From contig NZ_VRLV01000004.1 of assembly GCF_009760925.1 (NCBI RefSeq), positions 250,308 through 314,307 on the forward strand: 64,000 nucleotides of DNA, given 5' to 3'. This stretch comes from Nonomuraea typhae (lineage in GTDB: Bacteria > Actinomycetota > Actinomycetes > Streptosporangiales > Streptosporangiaceae). Made by a program: the position numbers and the translations under genes. This document shows, piece by piece, positions 25,530-33,486 of the stretch (positions are counted from its first letter, which is position 1; the number at the start of each line of letters is the position of its first letter). Below the pieces are notes generated by a model. That model was not told the origin of the DNA. It made no database searches and saw nothing but the letters and a program-made list of their open reading frames with translations.

Positions 25530-25549
25530 GAGCGATCGGTAGCGATTGC

Positions 25550-27019
25550 CTAGCGATTTGAGGTTCTCGTCAGATAGCCCGCCAGCACCCCGGCCCCCGC
25601 CACCGCCTGGAGGATCAAGGCCGTCCGCAGGTCCGCGGGCTGTGCCGCCAGCGCGTACGCCGCCGGCCAGGTGCCGGCCAACGCCAGGTCGAGGCCGGTC
25701 AGCCCCCAGATCAGCGGCCCGGTCGGGATGGCGCCGCCCGCGGTATTGAGCACCGGCATCGCGTGGTCCACCGGAGCGCGCCGCGCCATCCGCAGCGCCG
25801 CCGCGGCCAGGGCCGGCGCCGCCGGCGGAGCGAACCACAGCAGAGCGGCGGGCAGGCCCGGCAGGATCGCCAGCGCCGCCGCCATCCAGGCGGCCGCGAG
25901 CAGCCCGGGCACCACCGCCCGCGCGGCCAGCAGGTCACGCCGCCGGAGCGCGAGCAGGCGGGAGAAGGCCGGGTCGCCGGCGTCCCACCGGACCCCCGAC
26001 ACCGCGCACGCCGCCGCCGTCAGCCCTCCGGCCAGCACCGCCACCGCCACCAGCCCGGCGCCGCCACCGGCCCGCGAGATCATCGCGGGCAGCGCGACCG
26101 CCCCGGCCAGCACGGCAAGCCGCCCCGGCCACCGCAGCAGCCGCCGCACCTCCTGCCACATGGGAACGAACAAGGCCGGCATCCGCCGGGCGGGTGCCCC
26201 AGGCAGGGCGGGCCAGGGTTTGCTGCGCAGGCGGCGGCCGCGCCAGTGGGTGTCCTCTGCGATCCAGGTCAGCAGGCTGGGATCCAGGGCGGTCGCGGCG
26301 TTGGCCAGGTGGCCGGCGCGGGCCGACGAGCTCAGCAGGCGCCGCGCCGGGATGCGGGGCAGGGCCCGTCGCGCCAGCCGTACCAGGAAGGCGGCGAGCG
26401 CGGCGGGCACGGCCGACCAGGCGGGTGCGGGCACGGCGGCCAGGACGTGGGCGCCCGCGACCAGCATGAGGACGGCCGCGGCCACCACCAGGGCGGCGAT
26501 CAGCAGGCGGAGCGCCAGGTCCCACGGGTCTGAGGTCTGCGCCAGGACGGCCAGGGCCATCCCGCCCGTGCCCGCCGAGACGCCGAGCACGAGGGCGCCG
26601 GTCAGGCGCCACGCCAGGTGGTCGGGCGCGCCGGTCACCGCCAGGGCGGCCAGGCCGAGTCCCGCGCCCGCCACCAGGCCGACCAGCAGCAACGTACGGG
26701 CGCTGCGGCCGAGGACGGCGCGCCGGTCCAGCGGGGAGAGCAGCAGCCAGGCCGCGTCCGCCGCGGACAGTACGACGGGGCCCAGCGTTCTGGCCGCCCA
26801 CAGGAAGGCGGCGTACACCAGCGCGACCAGCGCCAGCCCCGCGCCGGCCCGGTCCGGCCGCACCGGCCCCTGGACGGCCGCGACGGCGTCGAGCACGGGC
26901 TGGGCCAGCAGGGCGCCGAGCATCGCCAGGCCGAACACGGCTGAGTACCGGTCGCTCAGGCTCGCCCGCCCGCGCGCCCTGGTCAGCGCGCGGATGCCGC
27001 GGACGTCCCGCGCGATCAT
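25550..27019 (-). CDS. DUF6297-type polytopic membrane protein, ABC exporter permease
   Basis: 489 residues with about ten to twelve hydrophobic helices and a central cytoplasmic stretch around residues 230-290 (LTWIAEDTHWRGRRLRSKPWP). The WRGRRLRSKPWP motif and the coupling to an ATPase gene fit the actinobacterial DUF6297 family. It overlaps the ATPase stop by 4 nt (ATGA), so the two form one exporter. The substrate is unknown. Confidence 0.75.
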   Translation of the reverse strand: MIARDVRGIRALTRARGRASLSDRYSAVFGLAMLGALLAQPVLDAVAAVQGPVRPDRAGAGLALVALVYAAFLWAARTLGPVVLSAADAAWLLLSPLDRRAVLGRSARTLLLVGLVAGAGLGLAALAVTGAPDHLAWRLTGALVLGVSAGTGGMALAVLAQTSDPWDLALRLLIAALVVAAAVLMLVAGAHVLAAVPAPAWSAVPAALAAFLVRLARRALPRIPARRLLSSSARAGHLANAATALDPSLLTWIAEDTHWRGRRLRSKPWPALPGAPARRMPALFVPMWQEVRRLLRWPGRLAVLAGAVALPAMISRAGGGAGLVAVAVLAGGLTAAACAVSGVRWDAGDPAFSRLLALRRRDLLAARAVVPGLLAAAWMAAALAILPGLPAALLWFAPPAAPALAAAALRMARRAPVDHAMPVLNTAGGAIPTGPLIWGLTGLDLALAGTWPAAYALAAQPADLRTALILQAVAGAGVLAGYLTRTSNR

Positions 27020-27633
27020 GCCGGGACCGGGGACAGGCGGCGGGCGCGGGCGGCGAGGGCGGGATCGTGGGTGGCCATGATGACCGTGCCTCCGGCCCCG
27101 GCGTACTCCTCCAGCAGGTCGCCCAGTCGCGGGCGGAAATCGGCGTCCAGGCCGCGTTCCGGCTCGTCGAGCAGCAGGAGGCGGCTGGGCCGCAGCAGCG
27201 TGGCGGCCAGGGACAGCCGCTGGCGCTGGCCGGTGGACAGGCTCGCGGGGACGGCGTCGGCGCGGGCCGTCAGGGCGAAGGACTCCAGTGCCGCGCCGGT
27301 GCTCATGCGAGGGGCGGAGTGCACGGCGAGCACCAGGTCGAGGTGCTCGCGCACGGTCAGCCCCGGGTACCAGGCCGGTTCGTCGGCGGTCAGCACGACC
27401 CGCGCCCAGAACGCGGCGGTGTCGGCCGGCGCGGCACCGAGGACCGTCACCTCGCCGCTCGTGGGCGGCTGCAGACCGGCGAGGCAGCGCAGCAGCGTGG
27501 ACTTGCCGGAGCCGTTCTCACCGACCACGGCCACCAGTTCGCCGGGCCGCACCGCCAGGGTGAGGCCGGTGAGGACGGGGTCGCCACCCAGTTCCACGGT
27601 CAGGTCGGTGGTGGTGACGAGGGGATCGCACAC
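27016..27633 (-). CDS. ABC transporter ATPase, CcmA type
   Basis: 205-residue compact ATPase: Walker A GENGSGKST at about residues 38-46, signature LSTGQRQRLSLAATLL, Walker B LLLLDEPERGLDAD and H-loop ATHDP. The signature reads LSTGQ instead of LSGGQ, which is tolerated in the family. The start is GTG 27633 with TAGACT 6 nt upstream. It is first gene of the two-gene exporter with 25550-27019. Confidence 0.9.
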   Translation of the reverse strand: MCDPLVTTTDLTVELGGDPVLTGLTLAVRPGELVAVVGENGSGKSTLLRCLAGLQPPTSGEVTVLGAAPADTAAFWARVVLTADEPAWYPGLTVREHLDLVLAVHSAPRMSTGAALESFALTARADAVPASLSTGQRQRLSLAATLLRPSRLLLLDEPERGLDADFRPRLGDLLEEYAGAGGTVIMATHDPALAARARRLSPVPA

Positions 27634-27639
27634 CGTTCG

Positions 27640-27645
27640 AGTCTA
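27640..27645 (-). promoter_or_regulatory. -10 element TAGACT (leaderless type)
   Basis: TAGACT lies 6 nt before the GTG at 27633, and no Shine-Dalgarno is present. Confidence 0.45.
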
Positions 27646-27728
27646 GCCCCGCCCCATGCGGCACACGGATTCTGTCGGTGCCGTCCTCTACCTTCGATCC
27701 CGAAACTGTGTTCGATTGGAGGGCGGAT

Positions 27729-28013
27729 GTGATCGCTTCCGAGCGGTACGAACGGGCGGCGCTGCTGGGCGTGGCCATCGCCGAGGAGATGCGCCGGCTG
27801 CTGCGCCTGCACCTGCGGCCCGCCGAGGTGGCCGCCGACGGGACGGTGGGGCTGGAGGTGCCCTTCCCCGACGCCGTGGTGGTCTGCGCCGTGCTGGACG
27901 TGGCCGCGGAGTGCTTCGGCGAGGAGGGTACGGCGGAGCAGGCCAGGCAGGCGGCGCTGGAGACGTTGTTACAACTGGCCGACTTCCACGCGGGCTCTCA
28001 GCTCAACCGGTGA
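27729..28013 (+). CDS. Small conserved-looking protein of unknown function
   Basis: 94 residues starting VIASERYERAALLGVAIAEEMRRLLRLH, mostly helical, with a middle strand VGLEVPFPDAVVVCAVLDVAAECF. I chose GTG 27729 because GGAGGG lies 5 nt before it; an upstream in-frame GTG at 27678 has no ribosome site. It is divergent from the ABC exporter operon. Not recognised. Confidence 0.55.
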   Translation: MIASERYERAALLGVAIAEEMRRLLRLHLRPAEVAADGTVGLEVPFPDAVVVCAVLDVAAECFGEEGTAEQARQAALETLLQLADFHAGSQLNR

Positions 28014-28073
28014 TCGGCTCTGCCTTTCGGTAGATCCCATCGCATCGGCGCATGGTGGTCAGGCGGGGTCGGC

Positions 28074-28079
28074 TACCGT
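28074..28079 (+). promoter_or_regulatory. -10 element TACCGT (leaderless type)
   Basis: TACCGT lies 7 nt before the ATG at 28087 of the MOSC gene; no ribosome site is present. Confidence 0.45.
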
Positions 28080-28086
28080 CGAAAGC

Positions 28087-28710
28087 ATGCGGGTGATCTC
28101 AGTAAACGTGGGCCGGGCCGTTGACGCCGATTGGGCGGGCAAGCTCGGGCGGACTGCCATCGACAAGAAGCCGGTTACGCACCGGGTCCCGGTGAGCCCC
28201 GGCGGGCTGGCCGGGGACGAGCGTGCCGACCGGGCCAACCACGGTGATGCGACGCATGCCGTTTACGCCTATGCGCGCGAGGATTACGCGTGGTGGGAGG
28301 GGGAGTTGGGGCGGCCGTTGCGTGACGGCGAGTTCGGCGAGAACCTCACCACCTCCGGGATCGACGTCAACGGCGCGGTCCTGGGGGAGCGGTGGCGGGT
28401 CGGCAGTGCGCTGCTGGAGGTGAGCGGGCCGCGGATTCCCTGTGTGGTCTTCCGCAACTGGATGGAGGAGAAGGGCTGGGTCAAGCGCTTCACCGAGGCC
28501 AACCGCACCGGCGCCTACCTGAGCGTGGTGGAGAACGGCGACGTGGGCGTGGAGGACCAGGTGACGATCGTGGAACGGCCGGACGGCAGCGTGTCCGTGG
28601 CCGAGTCGGTGCTGGCCTACCACGGCGACAAGGACGCCCTGGCCCGGATCCTGGCCTACCCGGGACACTCGCCCTTCTGGGACGAGCGCGCGGCCCGCCT
28701 TCTCGGCTGA
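28087..28710 (+). CDS. MOSC domain protein (YiiM-like)
   Basis: 207 residues of the MOSC fold, which handles sulfur or molybdenum-cofactor-linked transfer. Recognisable segments are GDERADRANHGDATHAVYAYAREDY near residue 45, FGENLTTSGIDVNGAVLGERW and GPRIPCVVF with the conserved Cys. The C-terminal helical part, with YPGHSPFWDERAARLLG, matches YiiM-type proteins involved in detoxifying N-hydroxylated bases. It stands alone and is followed by two strong hairpins. Confidence 0.88.
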   Translation: MRVISVNVGRAVDADWAGKLGRTAIDKKPVTHRVPVSPGGLAGDERADRANHGDATHAVYAYAREDYAWWEGELGRPLRDGEFGENLTTSGIDVNGAVLGERWRVGSALLEVSGPRIPCVVFRNWMEEKGWVKRFTEANRTGAYLSVVENGDVGVEDQVTIVERPDGSVSVAESVLAYHGDKDALARILAYPGHSPFWDERAARLLG

Positions 28711-28743
28711 GGGGCCGCGCCGTACGCCTGGTTGGCAGGAAAG

Positions 28744-28780
28744 GCGCACGGGCGGCCCCCCGATGGTGCGGCCCGTGCGC
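28744..28780. terminator. Hairpin, 10-bp perfect stem
   Basis: GCGCACGGGC / GCCCGTGCGC with a 17-nt loop, just after the MOSC gene. It probably terminates it. Confidence 0.65.
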
Positions 28781-28788
28781 CCGACGGG

Positions 28789-28824
28789 GTGCCCGCCCAG
28801 GGGAGGGGGTTCCTGGGCGGGCAC
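28789..28824. terminator. Hairpin, 13-bp perfect stem, bidirectional terminator
   Basis: GTGCCCGCCCAGG / CCTGGGCGGGCAC with a 10-nt loop, 7 bp from the chitinase stop and between convergent genes. It would serve both. Confidence 0.75.
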
Positions 28825-28831
28825 GAGGGGG

Positions 28832-30091
28832 TTAGCGCAGGACGCGGTAGAGGGCCGAGGTGAGCGACGCCTTGGCGTCGTCGGCGTCGATCGACCACAT
28901 CATGTAGCCGCCCAGGCCCTTGTGGCGGATGTAGGCGGCCTTCTGGAGCATCACGGCCGGGTCGTCGTAGGTCCAGAACTCGTTGCCGTCGTAGAGCCAC
29001 ACGGCGCCGGTCCGGACGTCGCGGTAGCGCTTGCCGGGCTTGGCGAGCAGGTCCTTGTAGTCCTCGGAGCCCGCCTCCCACTTGCCGGGGGCGGCGCCGG
29101 TGGCCGGCTGGTAGACGCCGTCGCGTGCGGGCCCGGCGGGCACGCCGGTCCAGCCCTTGCCGTAGGCGGGGACGCCGGCCACCAGCTTGCGGGCGGGCGC
29201 GCCGCGGCTCTGGTAGTAGCCGATGGTCGAGTCGAGGCTTTCGCGGATCTCGTTGGGGTCGCGGCGGTCGTTGAAGAGGTTGGAGTGGTGGCCGGTGATC
29301 TTGTCCCAGGGGCCGTGGAGGTCATAGCCCTGGACGGTGGCGTAGTCGAGCAGGCGGAAGACCTTCCTGACCTCGATGCCGGCGTCGATGACGCGCTCGG
29401 CGGCGGGGAAGAAGGCGGTGATGAGGGAGGAGCGCTTGTAGGCGTTCAGCTGGCTGCGCAGTTCGACGAGGAAGGCGGTGAAGTTCTGCTTGTCCTCGGG
29501 GCGCACGACGTTGCCGGGGGCGCCGGGGTAGCCGGGCCACTCCCAGTCGAGGTCGATGCCGTCGAAGATGCCGGCGCCGGTGCCCTCGGGCAGGCCGGGC
29601 AGGTTGCCGCGCAGCCACAGGTCGATGCAGGACTTGGCGAGCTTGGCCCGGGACTCGGCGGTCAGGACGGCGTCGGAGAAGTACTTGGAGCCGGTCCAGC
29701 CGCCCAGAGAGATGAGGATCTTGAGCTTGGGGTACTTGGCCTTGAGCTTCTTGAGCTGGTTGAGGTTGCCGTTGAGGGCCTGGCCCTCGGGGTCGGCCAC
29801 GCCGTCGATGCTCTGCTCGGCGGGCACCGGCCGCTGCCAATCGGCCCACGGGTCGGCCGAGTAGCACTCGGCCTGCTGGTTGACGAATCCGAAGGCATAG
29901 TTGATGTGGGTGAGCTTGGCGGCGGCGCCGCTGGCGTCCATGTCCTTGACGTGGTAATTCCGGCCGTAGACGCCCCACTGGATGAAGTAGGCGACTCTCT
30001 TGTACCCGGAACCGTGGTTCTGCGCCTCGGCAGGCACGGACACCGCCGTCATGCCGAGTAAGAGCGAGAGGGCGAGCAGGACTTTCTTCAC
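28832..30091 (-). CDS. Secreted GH18 chitinase
   Basis: 419 residues. The signal peptide is residues 1-23 (ending AEA). A single GH18 barrel follows, beginning KRVAYFIQWGVYGRNYHV, with KILISLGGWTGS and the complete catalytic motif FDGIDLDWEW (Asp177, Asp180, Asp182, Glu184 as acid). Substrate-binding AGVPAYGKGW and GGYMMWSIDAD at the end are typical of bacterial ChiA/ChiB-like enzymes with an inserted domain. There is no carbohydrate-binding module. The start is GTG 30091 with GGGAGA. The palindrome 17 bp upstream is a likely operator for substrate control. It would hydrolyse beta-1,4 chitin outside the cell. Confidence 0.93.
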   Translation of the reverse strand: MKKVLLALSLLLGMTAVSVPAEAQNHGSGYKRVAYFIQWGVYGRNYHVKDMDASGAAAKLTHINYAFGFVNQQAECYSADPWADWQRPVPAEQSIDGVADPEGQALNGNLNQLKKLKAKYPKLKILISLGGWTGSKYFSDAVLTAESRAKLAKSCIDLWLRGNLPGLPEGTGAGIFDGIDLDWEWPGYPGAPGNVVRPEDKQNFTAFLVELRSQLNAYKRSSLITAFFPAAERVIDAGIEVRKVFRLLDYATVQGYDLHGPWDKITGHHSNLFNDRRDPNEIRESLDSTIGYYQSRGAPARKLVAGVPAYGKGWTGVPAGPARDGVYQPATGAAPGKWEAGSEDYKDLLAKPGKRYRDVRTGAVWLYDGNEFWTYDDPAVMLQKAAYIRHKGLGGYMMWSIDADDAKASLTSALYRVLR

Positions 30092-30107
30092 GCGGCGTCT
30101 CCCGAAT

Positions 30108-30128
30108 TTATAGGAAACTTTCCTGTAA
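30108..30128. promoter_or_regulatory. 21-bp palindromic operator upstream of the chitinase
   Basis: TTATAGGAAACTTTCCTGTAA is symmetric about 30118, with nine of ten pairs matching. It lies 17 bp upstream of the chitinase start and 62 bp from hemW, where a repressor would block chitinase transcription. The AGGAAA/TTTCCT core is the strongest palindrome in this intergenic region. Confidence 0.65.
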
Positions 30129-30189
30129 GTTGTTCCCGACAGTATTTCGGTGTGCTGGGGCAGTCAATGGCAGACGGCAGACTGGAAGC

Positions 30190-31410
30190 GTGCCATCGAC
30201 CCTGCCCGACGGAGATCCCGCGCCGCCCTCCGGCGAACTGCCCGCGAGCGCGCTGCGCGGCCTCGGCGAGCGCCCGTTCGGGTTCTACGTCCACGTGCCC
30301 TTCTGCGTGACGCGCTGCGGCTACTGCGACTTCAACACCTACACCGCCGCCGAGCTCGGTCCCGGCGCCTCCCACCGCGACTACGCCGACATCGCCATCG
30401 AGGAGGTACGGCTGGCCCGCCGCGTCCTCGGCACGGCCGAACTGCCCGTGGAGACGGTGTTCTTCGGCGGCGGCACGCCCACCCTGCTGCCCGCCCGCGA
30501 CCTGGCCCGCATCCTGAAGGCGATCGACGAGGAGTTCGGCCTGCGCCCCGGCGCCGAGGTCACCACCGAGGCCAACCCCGAGTCCGTCGACCCCGCCTAC
30601 CTGGCCGAGCTCCGCGCCGGCGGCTTCAACCGGGTCAGCTTCGGCATGCAGTCGGCCAGCGAACACGTCCTGAAGGTCCTCGACCGCCACCACACGCCCG
30701 GCAGGGCGGCGCAAGCCGTACACGAAGCGCGGACGGCCGGGTTCGAGCACGTCAACCTCGACCTCATCTACAGCACGCCCGGCGAGAGCGACGACGACTG
30801 GCGGGCCTCGCTGGAGGCGGCGATCGCGGCCGGTCCCGATCACGTCTCGGCCTACTCGCTCATCGTCGAGGAGGGCACCCGGCTGGCCGCCCGCATCCGG
30901 CGCGGCGAGCTGCCGATGCCCGACGACGACGTGGCCGCCGACCGCTACCTCATCGCCGACGAGCTGCTGGCCAAGGCCGGATACGCGTGGTACGAGGTGT
31001 CCAACTGGGCTGCCTCGGAGGCGGGACGCTGCCGGCACAACCTGCTGTACTGGACTGGCGGCGACTGGTGGGCCGTCGGCCCCGGAGCCCACAGCCACGT
31101 GGGCGGCACCCGCTGGTGGAACGTCAAGCACCCCGCCGCCTACGCCCAGCGGCTGGCCCAGGGGGTCTCGCCGGCGCATGCCCGCGAGGTGCTCGAGGAC
31201 GCCGACCGCGAGGTGGAGCGGCTCATGCTGGAGCTGCGCCTGATCACCGGCTTCCCGCTGGGCGACGTGGCCCCGGGCGCGCGCCCGGCCGTCGCCCGGG
31301 CCCTGGGCGACGGGCTGCTGGAGCCGGAGGCGTTCAAGGCCGGGCGCATGGTGCTGACCCTGCGCGGCCGGCTCCTGGCCGACGCCCTGATCCGCGACCT
31401 GACCCTCTGA
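30190..31410 (+). CDS. hemW: Radical SAM heme chaperone HemW
   Basis: 406 residues. The radical SAM cluster motif C-x3-C-x2-C is at residues 39-46 (PFCVTRCGYCDF). FFGGGTPTLL, EANPESV and FGMQSASEHVLKVLDRHHT follow, then HLNLDLIY-type sequence and a C-terminal domain with WWAVGPGAHSH and NVKHP. This is HemW, which delivers heme, and not the coproporphyrinogen oxidase HemN, because the first cluster spacing and the short C-terminus match HemW. The start GTG 30190 gives the usual VPSTLPDGDP N-terminus, although the ribosome site is poor. Confidence 0.92.
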   Translation: MPSTLPDGDPAPPSGELPASALRGLGERPFGFYVHVPFCVTRCGYCDFNTYTAAELGPGASHRDYADIAIEEVRLARRVLGTAELPVETVFFGGGTPTLLPARDLARILKAIDEEFGLRPGAEVTTEANPESVDPAYLAELRAGGFNRVSFGMQSASEHVLKVLDRHHTPGRAAQAVHEARTAGFEHVNLDLIYSTPGESDDDWRASLEAAIAAGPDHVSAYSLIVEEGTRLAARIRRGELPMPDDDVAADRYLIADELLAKAGYAWYEVSNWAASEAGRCRHNLLYWTGGDWWAVGPGAHSHVGGTRWWNVKHPAAYAQRLAQGVSPAHAREVLEDADREVERLMLELRLITGFPLGDVAPGARPAVARALGDGLLEPEAFKAGRMVLTLRGRLLADALIRDLTL

Positions 31411-31437
31411 CCGTGCTCCGCTGCCGTCCGGATGGGG

Positions 31438-31797
31438 TCAGAGGAGGCTCTGGACCAGCTCCGCGATGGGACCCAGGGCGGTGACCAGCGCGGTGACCGG
31501 CGCCAGGCGGGTGCTCAGGCGGTCCAGGGCGGCGCCGACGCGGGCCGGGTCGCGCTCCTGCGGGACCGCCTCCACCTCCGTCAGGACCTCCTCCAGATCC
31601 CGGCGCGCGTGCCGGGCCTCGGGCAGGTCCCCGGCATGCGCCTCGATCAGGCCCAGCAGCGCCTCGACCCGCCGCCGCAGCTCCTCGCCCCGCCCGGAGG
31701 CGTCGAACACCGCCCCCTGGCCGCCGATGTTGCTGCCGGTGAACGTGCCGCCGCTGATGACCGTGCCGTAGTTGGTGGTGATCCGCGGGTCGGTCAT
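31438..31797 (-). CDS. Small helical protein with N-terminal Gly/Thr/Asn motif
   Basis: 119 residues. The N-terminus carries GTVISGGTFTGSNIGGQGA (residues ~11-29), almost identical to the C-terminus of the protein encoded just upstream. The rest is helical: EELRRRVEALLGLIEAH, ARRDLEEVLTEVEAV and a hydrophobic end. The layout resembles small DUF5955-like actinobacterial proteins, but I am not certain. The start ATG 31797 overlaps the upstream stop by 4 nt and has AAGGAG 7 nt before it, so the two proteins are made together. A shared short amyloid-prone motif at opposite termini of neighbouring proteins is the arrangement of bacterial amyloid signalling pairs. Confidence 0.65.
   Translation of the reverse strand: MTDPRITTNYGTVISGGTFTGSNIGGQGAVFDASGRGEELRRRVEALLGLIEAHAGDLPEARHARRDLEEVLTEVEAVPQERDPARVGAALDRLSTRLAPVTALVTALGPIAELVQSLL
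31713..31777. repeat. 65-bp direct repeat, copy 1
   Basis: Matches 31826-31890 at 60 of 65 positions, in the same frame and orientation. It encodes the Gly/Thr/Asn motif of the small protein. Confidence 0.9.
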
Positions 31798-33401
31798 GAC
31801 GTCGCTCCTTGCATGGCGAACTTGGCCCCCTGGCCGCCGATGGTGCTGCCGGTGAACGTGCCGCCGTTGACGACCGTGCCGTTGTTGATGACGGCGGCGA
31901 TCTGCTGCCGGTAGGCCGCGGTGTCGACGCCGTGGTGTTCCAGGAAGTCCAGGACGGCGTTGTTCAGCCGCTCCTCCACGAGCTTGGCGTACTTGAAGGC
32001 GTCCAGCTCCTCCAGGAAGGTGCTGATCCCGCGCTCGGCCGCCAGCTCGCGCACGCTCAGCCGCGCCCCGTAGTCGTAGACGACGAACTTCTCCGGCTCC
32101 TCGGGCAGCGACATCGCCGTGATCCCCCGCACCAGCAGCCGGAGGGGCGCGGCCATCAGGTCGCGGGCCAGGGCGAGCGTCGAACGCTTGAACGCGGCCA
32201 GCACGAGCGTCGCGCCCGCCGCCCTGGGCAGCTCGTCCACCACCCGGTAGGCGGCGCGCACGGGCGGCAGCGCCATGACGATGAACTCCGTGTAGAGCAT
32301 CCGCCCCTCGACCGCCATGTGGATGAGGACCGAGACGGTGGCGTCGCGCTCCTCGGCGGGCAGCACCTCCTCGCCCCGCGCGTCGGTCACGGCCGTGCCG
32401 CTGGTGCCCACCACGATCCAGCGGTAGTGGCGGGCGCCCGCCTGGGAGTTGCGGATGATCGCATGGAGCTCCGCGTCGCTGAGCTGATAACGCGGCTGGG
32501 TGTCCTCGAGCAGCGGATGCTCCCCGTGGAGCTGGTTGAGCCGCCCCTGCGCGATCACGTGGTCGCGGATCTCCAGGTGGACGGGCATGCCGGGCGCGGC
32601 GTCCGTGCCCATCTGGCTCAGCCGCTCGCCCACGAACCGGTGCAGCTCGACCGCGTCCACCTCGGCCGGTGCCCGGTCGCCGGCGTCGGCGCGCCGGTCG
32701 AGCTCGGCGGCGATCGTCCAGGCCCGCACGAGGTCCCCGGCGCCGACGAACGGGTTCTCGCCGGAGTAGAGCGTGAGGTTGCCGCGCTGCGCGAGCGTGA
32801 TCTCCGTCATCCGCGGTCCCGCCTCGGCTCCGGTACGGCCGGCCCCCGGGTACAGCGTCTCCGACAGGATCCGGTAGATCCGCACCCGGTAGGCCAGCAC
32901 CGTGCCGATGGCACCGAAGAACATGACCGGGGCCAACCAGGCCGTGGCCGGAGCCTCGCCCTCCGCCGCGGCCCCGATGTCCAGATACCTCGTCAGCATC
33001 ACGACCAGGGTGGACACGACGAGGAGACCCCCGACCAGCGCCACGACCAGGCTCACCGGGTTCGCCTTGCCCCGCCGCTGCCGGCCGCCTGGCGAGCCGA
33101 AACCGCCGGGCGCCAGGATGGCCAGGACGCTCATGACGATCAGCCAGGGGGCCGCGCCGGCAGCGTTGAAGATCAGCGTCAGCGCCAGCATGACCGTCAC
33201 CGCGGCGTCCCTGACCGTCAGCAGCGACCGGGAGTACAGGCAGTGCCGCAGCACCGGGCCCAGGTCGAAGCCGCCCACGGACGGGGCGACCGCGTGGTGG
33301 CGGCGTCCGATCAGGGCGGTCAGGGCCCGGTCGCGGAAACCGGTGTCCAGATAGGCGGCGGCCGCCAGGTACCTGGTGGTGTTGCGCAGGCGCTCGGGCA
33401 C
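31794..33401 (-). CDS. Membrane protein with C-terminal amyloid-signalling-like motif
   Basis: 535 residues, not recognised as a named family. Three to four membrane helices occupy about residues 66-175. A large cytoplasmic part follows (YRLSDAELHAII-type region, TEFIVMALPPVRAAYRVVDELP, FVVYDYGARLSVRELAAERGI, a helix KLVEERLNNAVLDFLEHHGVD), and the last 34 residues contain GTVVNGGTFTGSTIGGQGA. That 19-residue segment differs at only three positions from the N-terminus of the next protein. The start is GTG 33401 with GGGAGG 5 nt upstream. I infer a membrane-anchored receptor or scaffold whose tail may template the small partner; this is untested. Confidence 0.65.
   Translation of the reverse strand: MPERLRNTTRYLAAAAYLDTGFRDRALTALIGRRHHAVAPSVGGFDLGPVLRHCLYSRSLLTVRDAAVTVMLALTLIFNAAGAAPWLIVMSVLAILAPGGFGSPGGRQRRGKANPVSLVVALVGGLLVVSTLVVMLTRYLDIGAAAEGEAPATAWLAPVMFFGAIGTVLAYRVRIYRILSETLYPGAGRTGAEAGPRMTEITLAQRGNLTLYSGENPFVGAGDLVRAWTIAAELDRRADAGDRAPAEVDAVELHRFVGERLSQMGTDAAPGMPVHLEIRDHVIAQGRLNQLHGEHPLLEDTQPRYQLSDAELHAIIRNSQAGARHYRWIVVGTSGTAVTDARGEEVLPAEERDATVSVLIHMAVEGRMLYTEFIVMALPPVRAAYRVVDELPRAAGATLVLAAFKRSTLALARDLMAAPLRLLVRGITAMSLPEEPEKFVVYDYGARLSVRELAAERGISTFLEELDAFKYAKLVEERLNNAVLDFLEHHGVDTAAYRQQIAAVINNGTVVNGGTFTGSTIGGQGAKFAMQGATS
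31826..31890. repeat. 65-bp direct repeat, copy 2
   Basis: Second copy, encoding the C-terminal motif of the membrane protein at 31794-33401. Synonymous positions are conserved too, so either the copy is recent or gene conversion keeps the two alike. Confidence 0.9.
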
Positions 33402-33456
33402 CGTGACCTCCCCGTGGGTGACCTCTTCATCGTCACCCCGGGAGCTGCGATCATTC

Positions 33457-33484
33457 CGGAGAGTGATCGAACTGTGATTCTCCG
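33457..33484 (-). terminator. Possible terminator hairpin after the DUF4870 gene
   Basis: CGGAGA / TCTCCG with an inner ATC/GAT pairing, immediately downstream of the stop at 33487. The stem is short. Confidence 0.35.
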
Positions 33485-33486
33485 TA

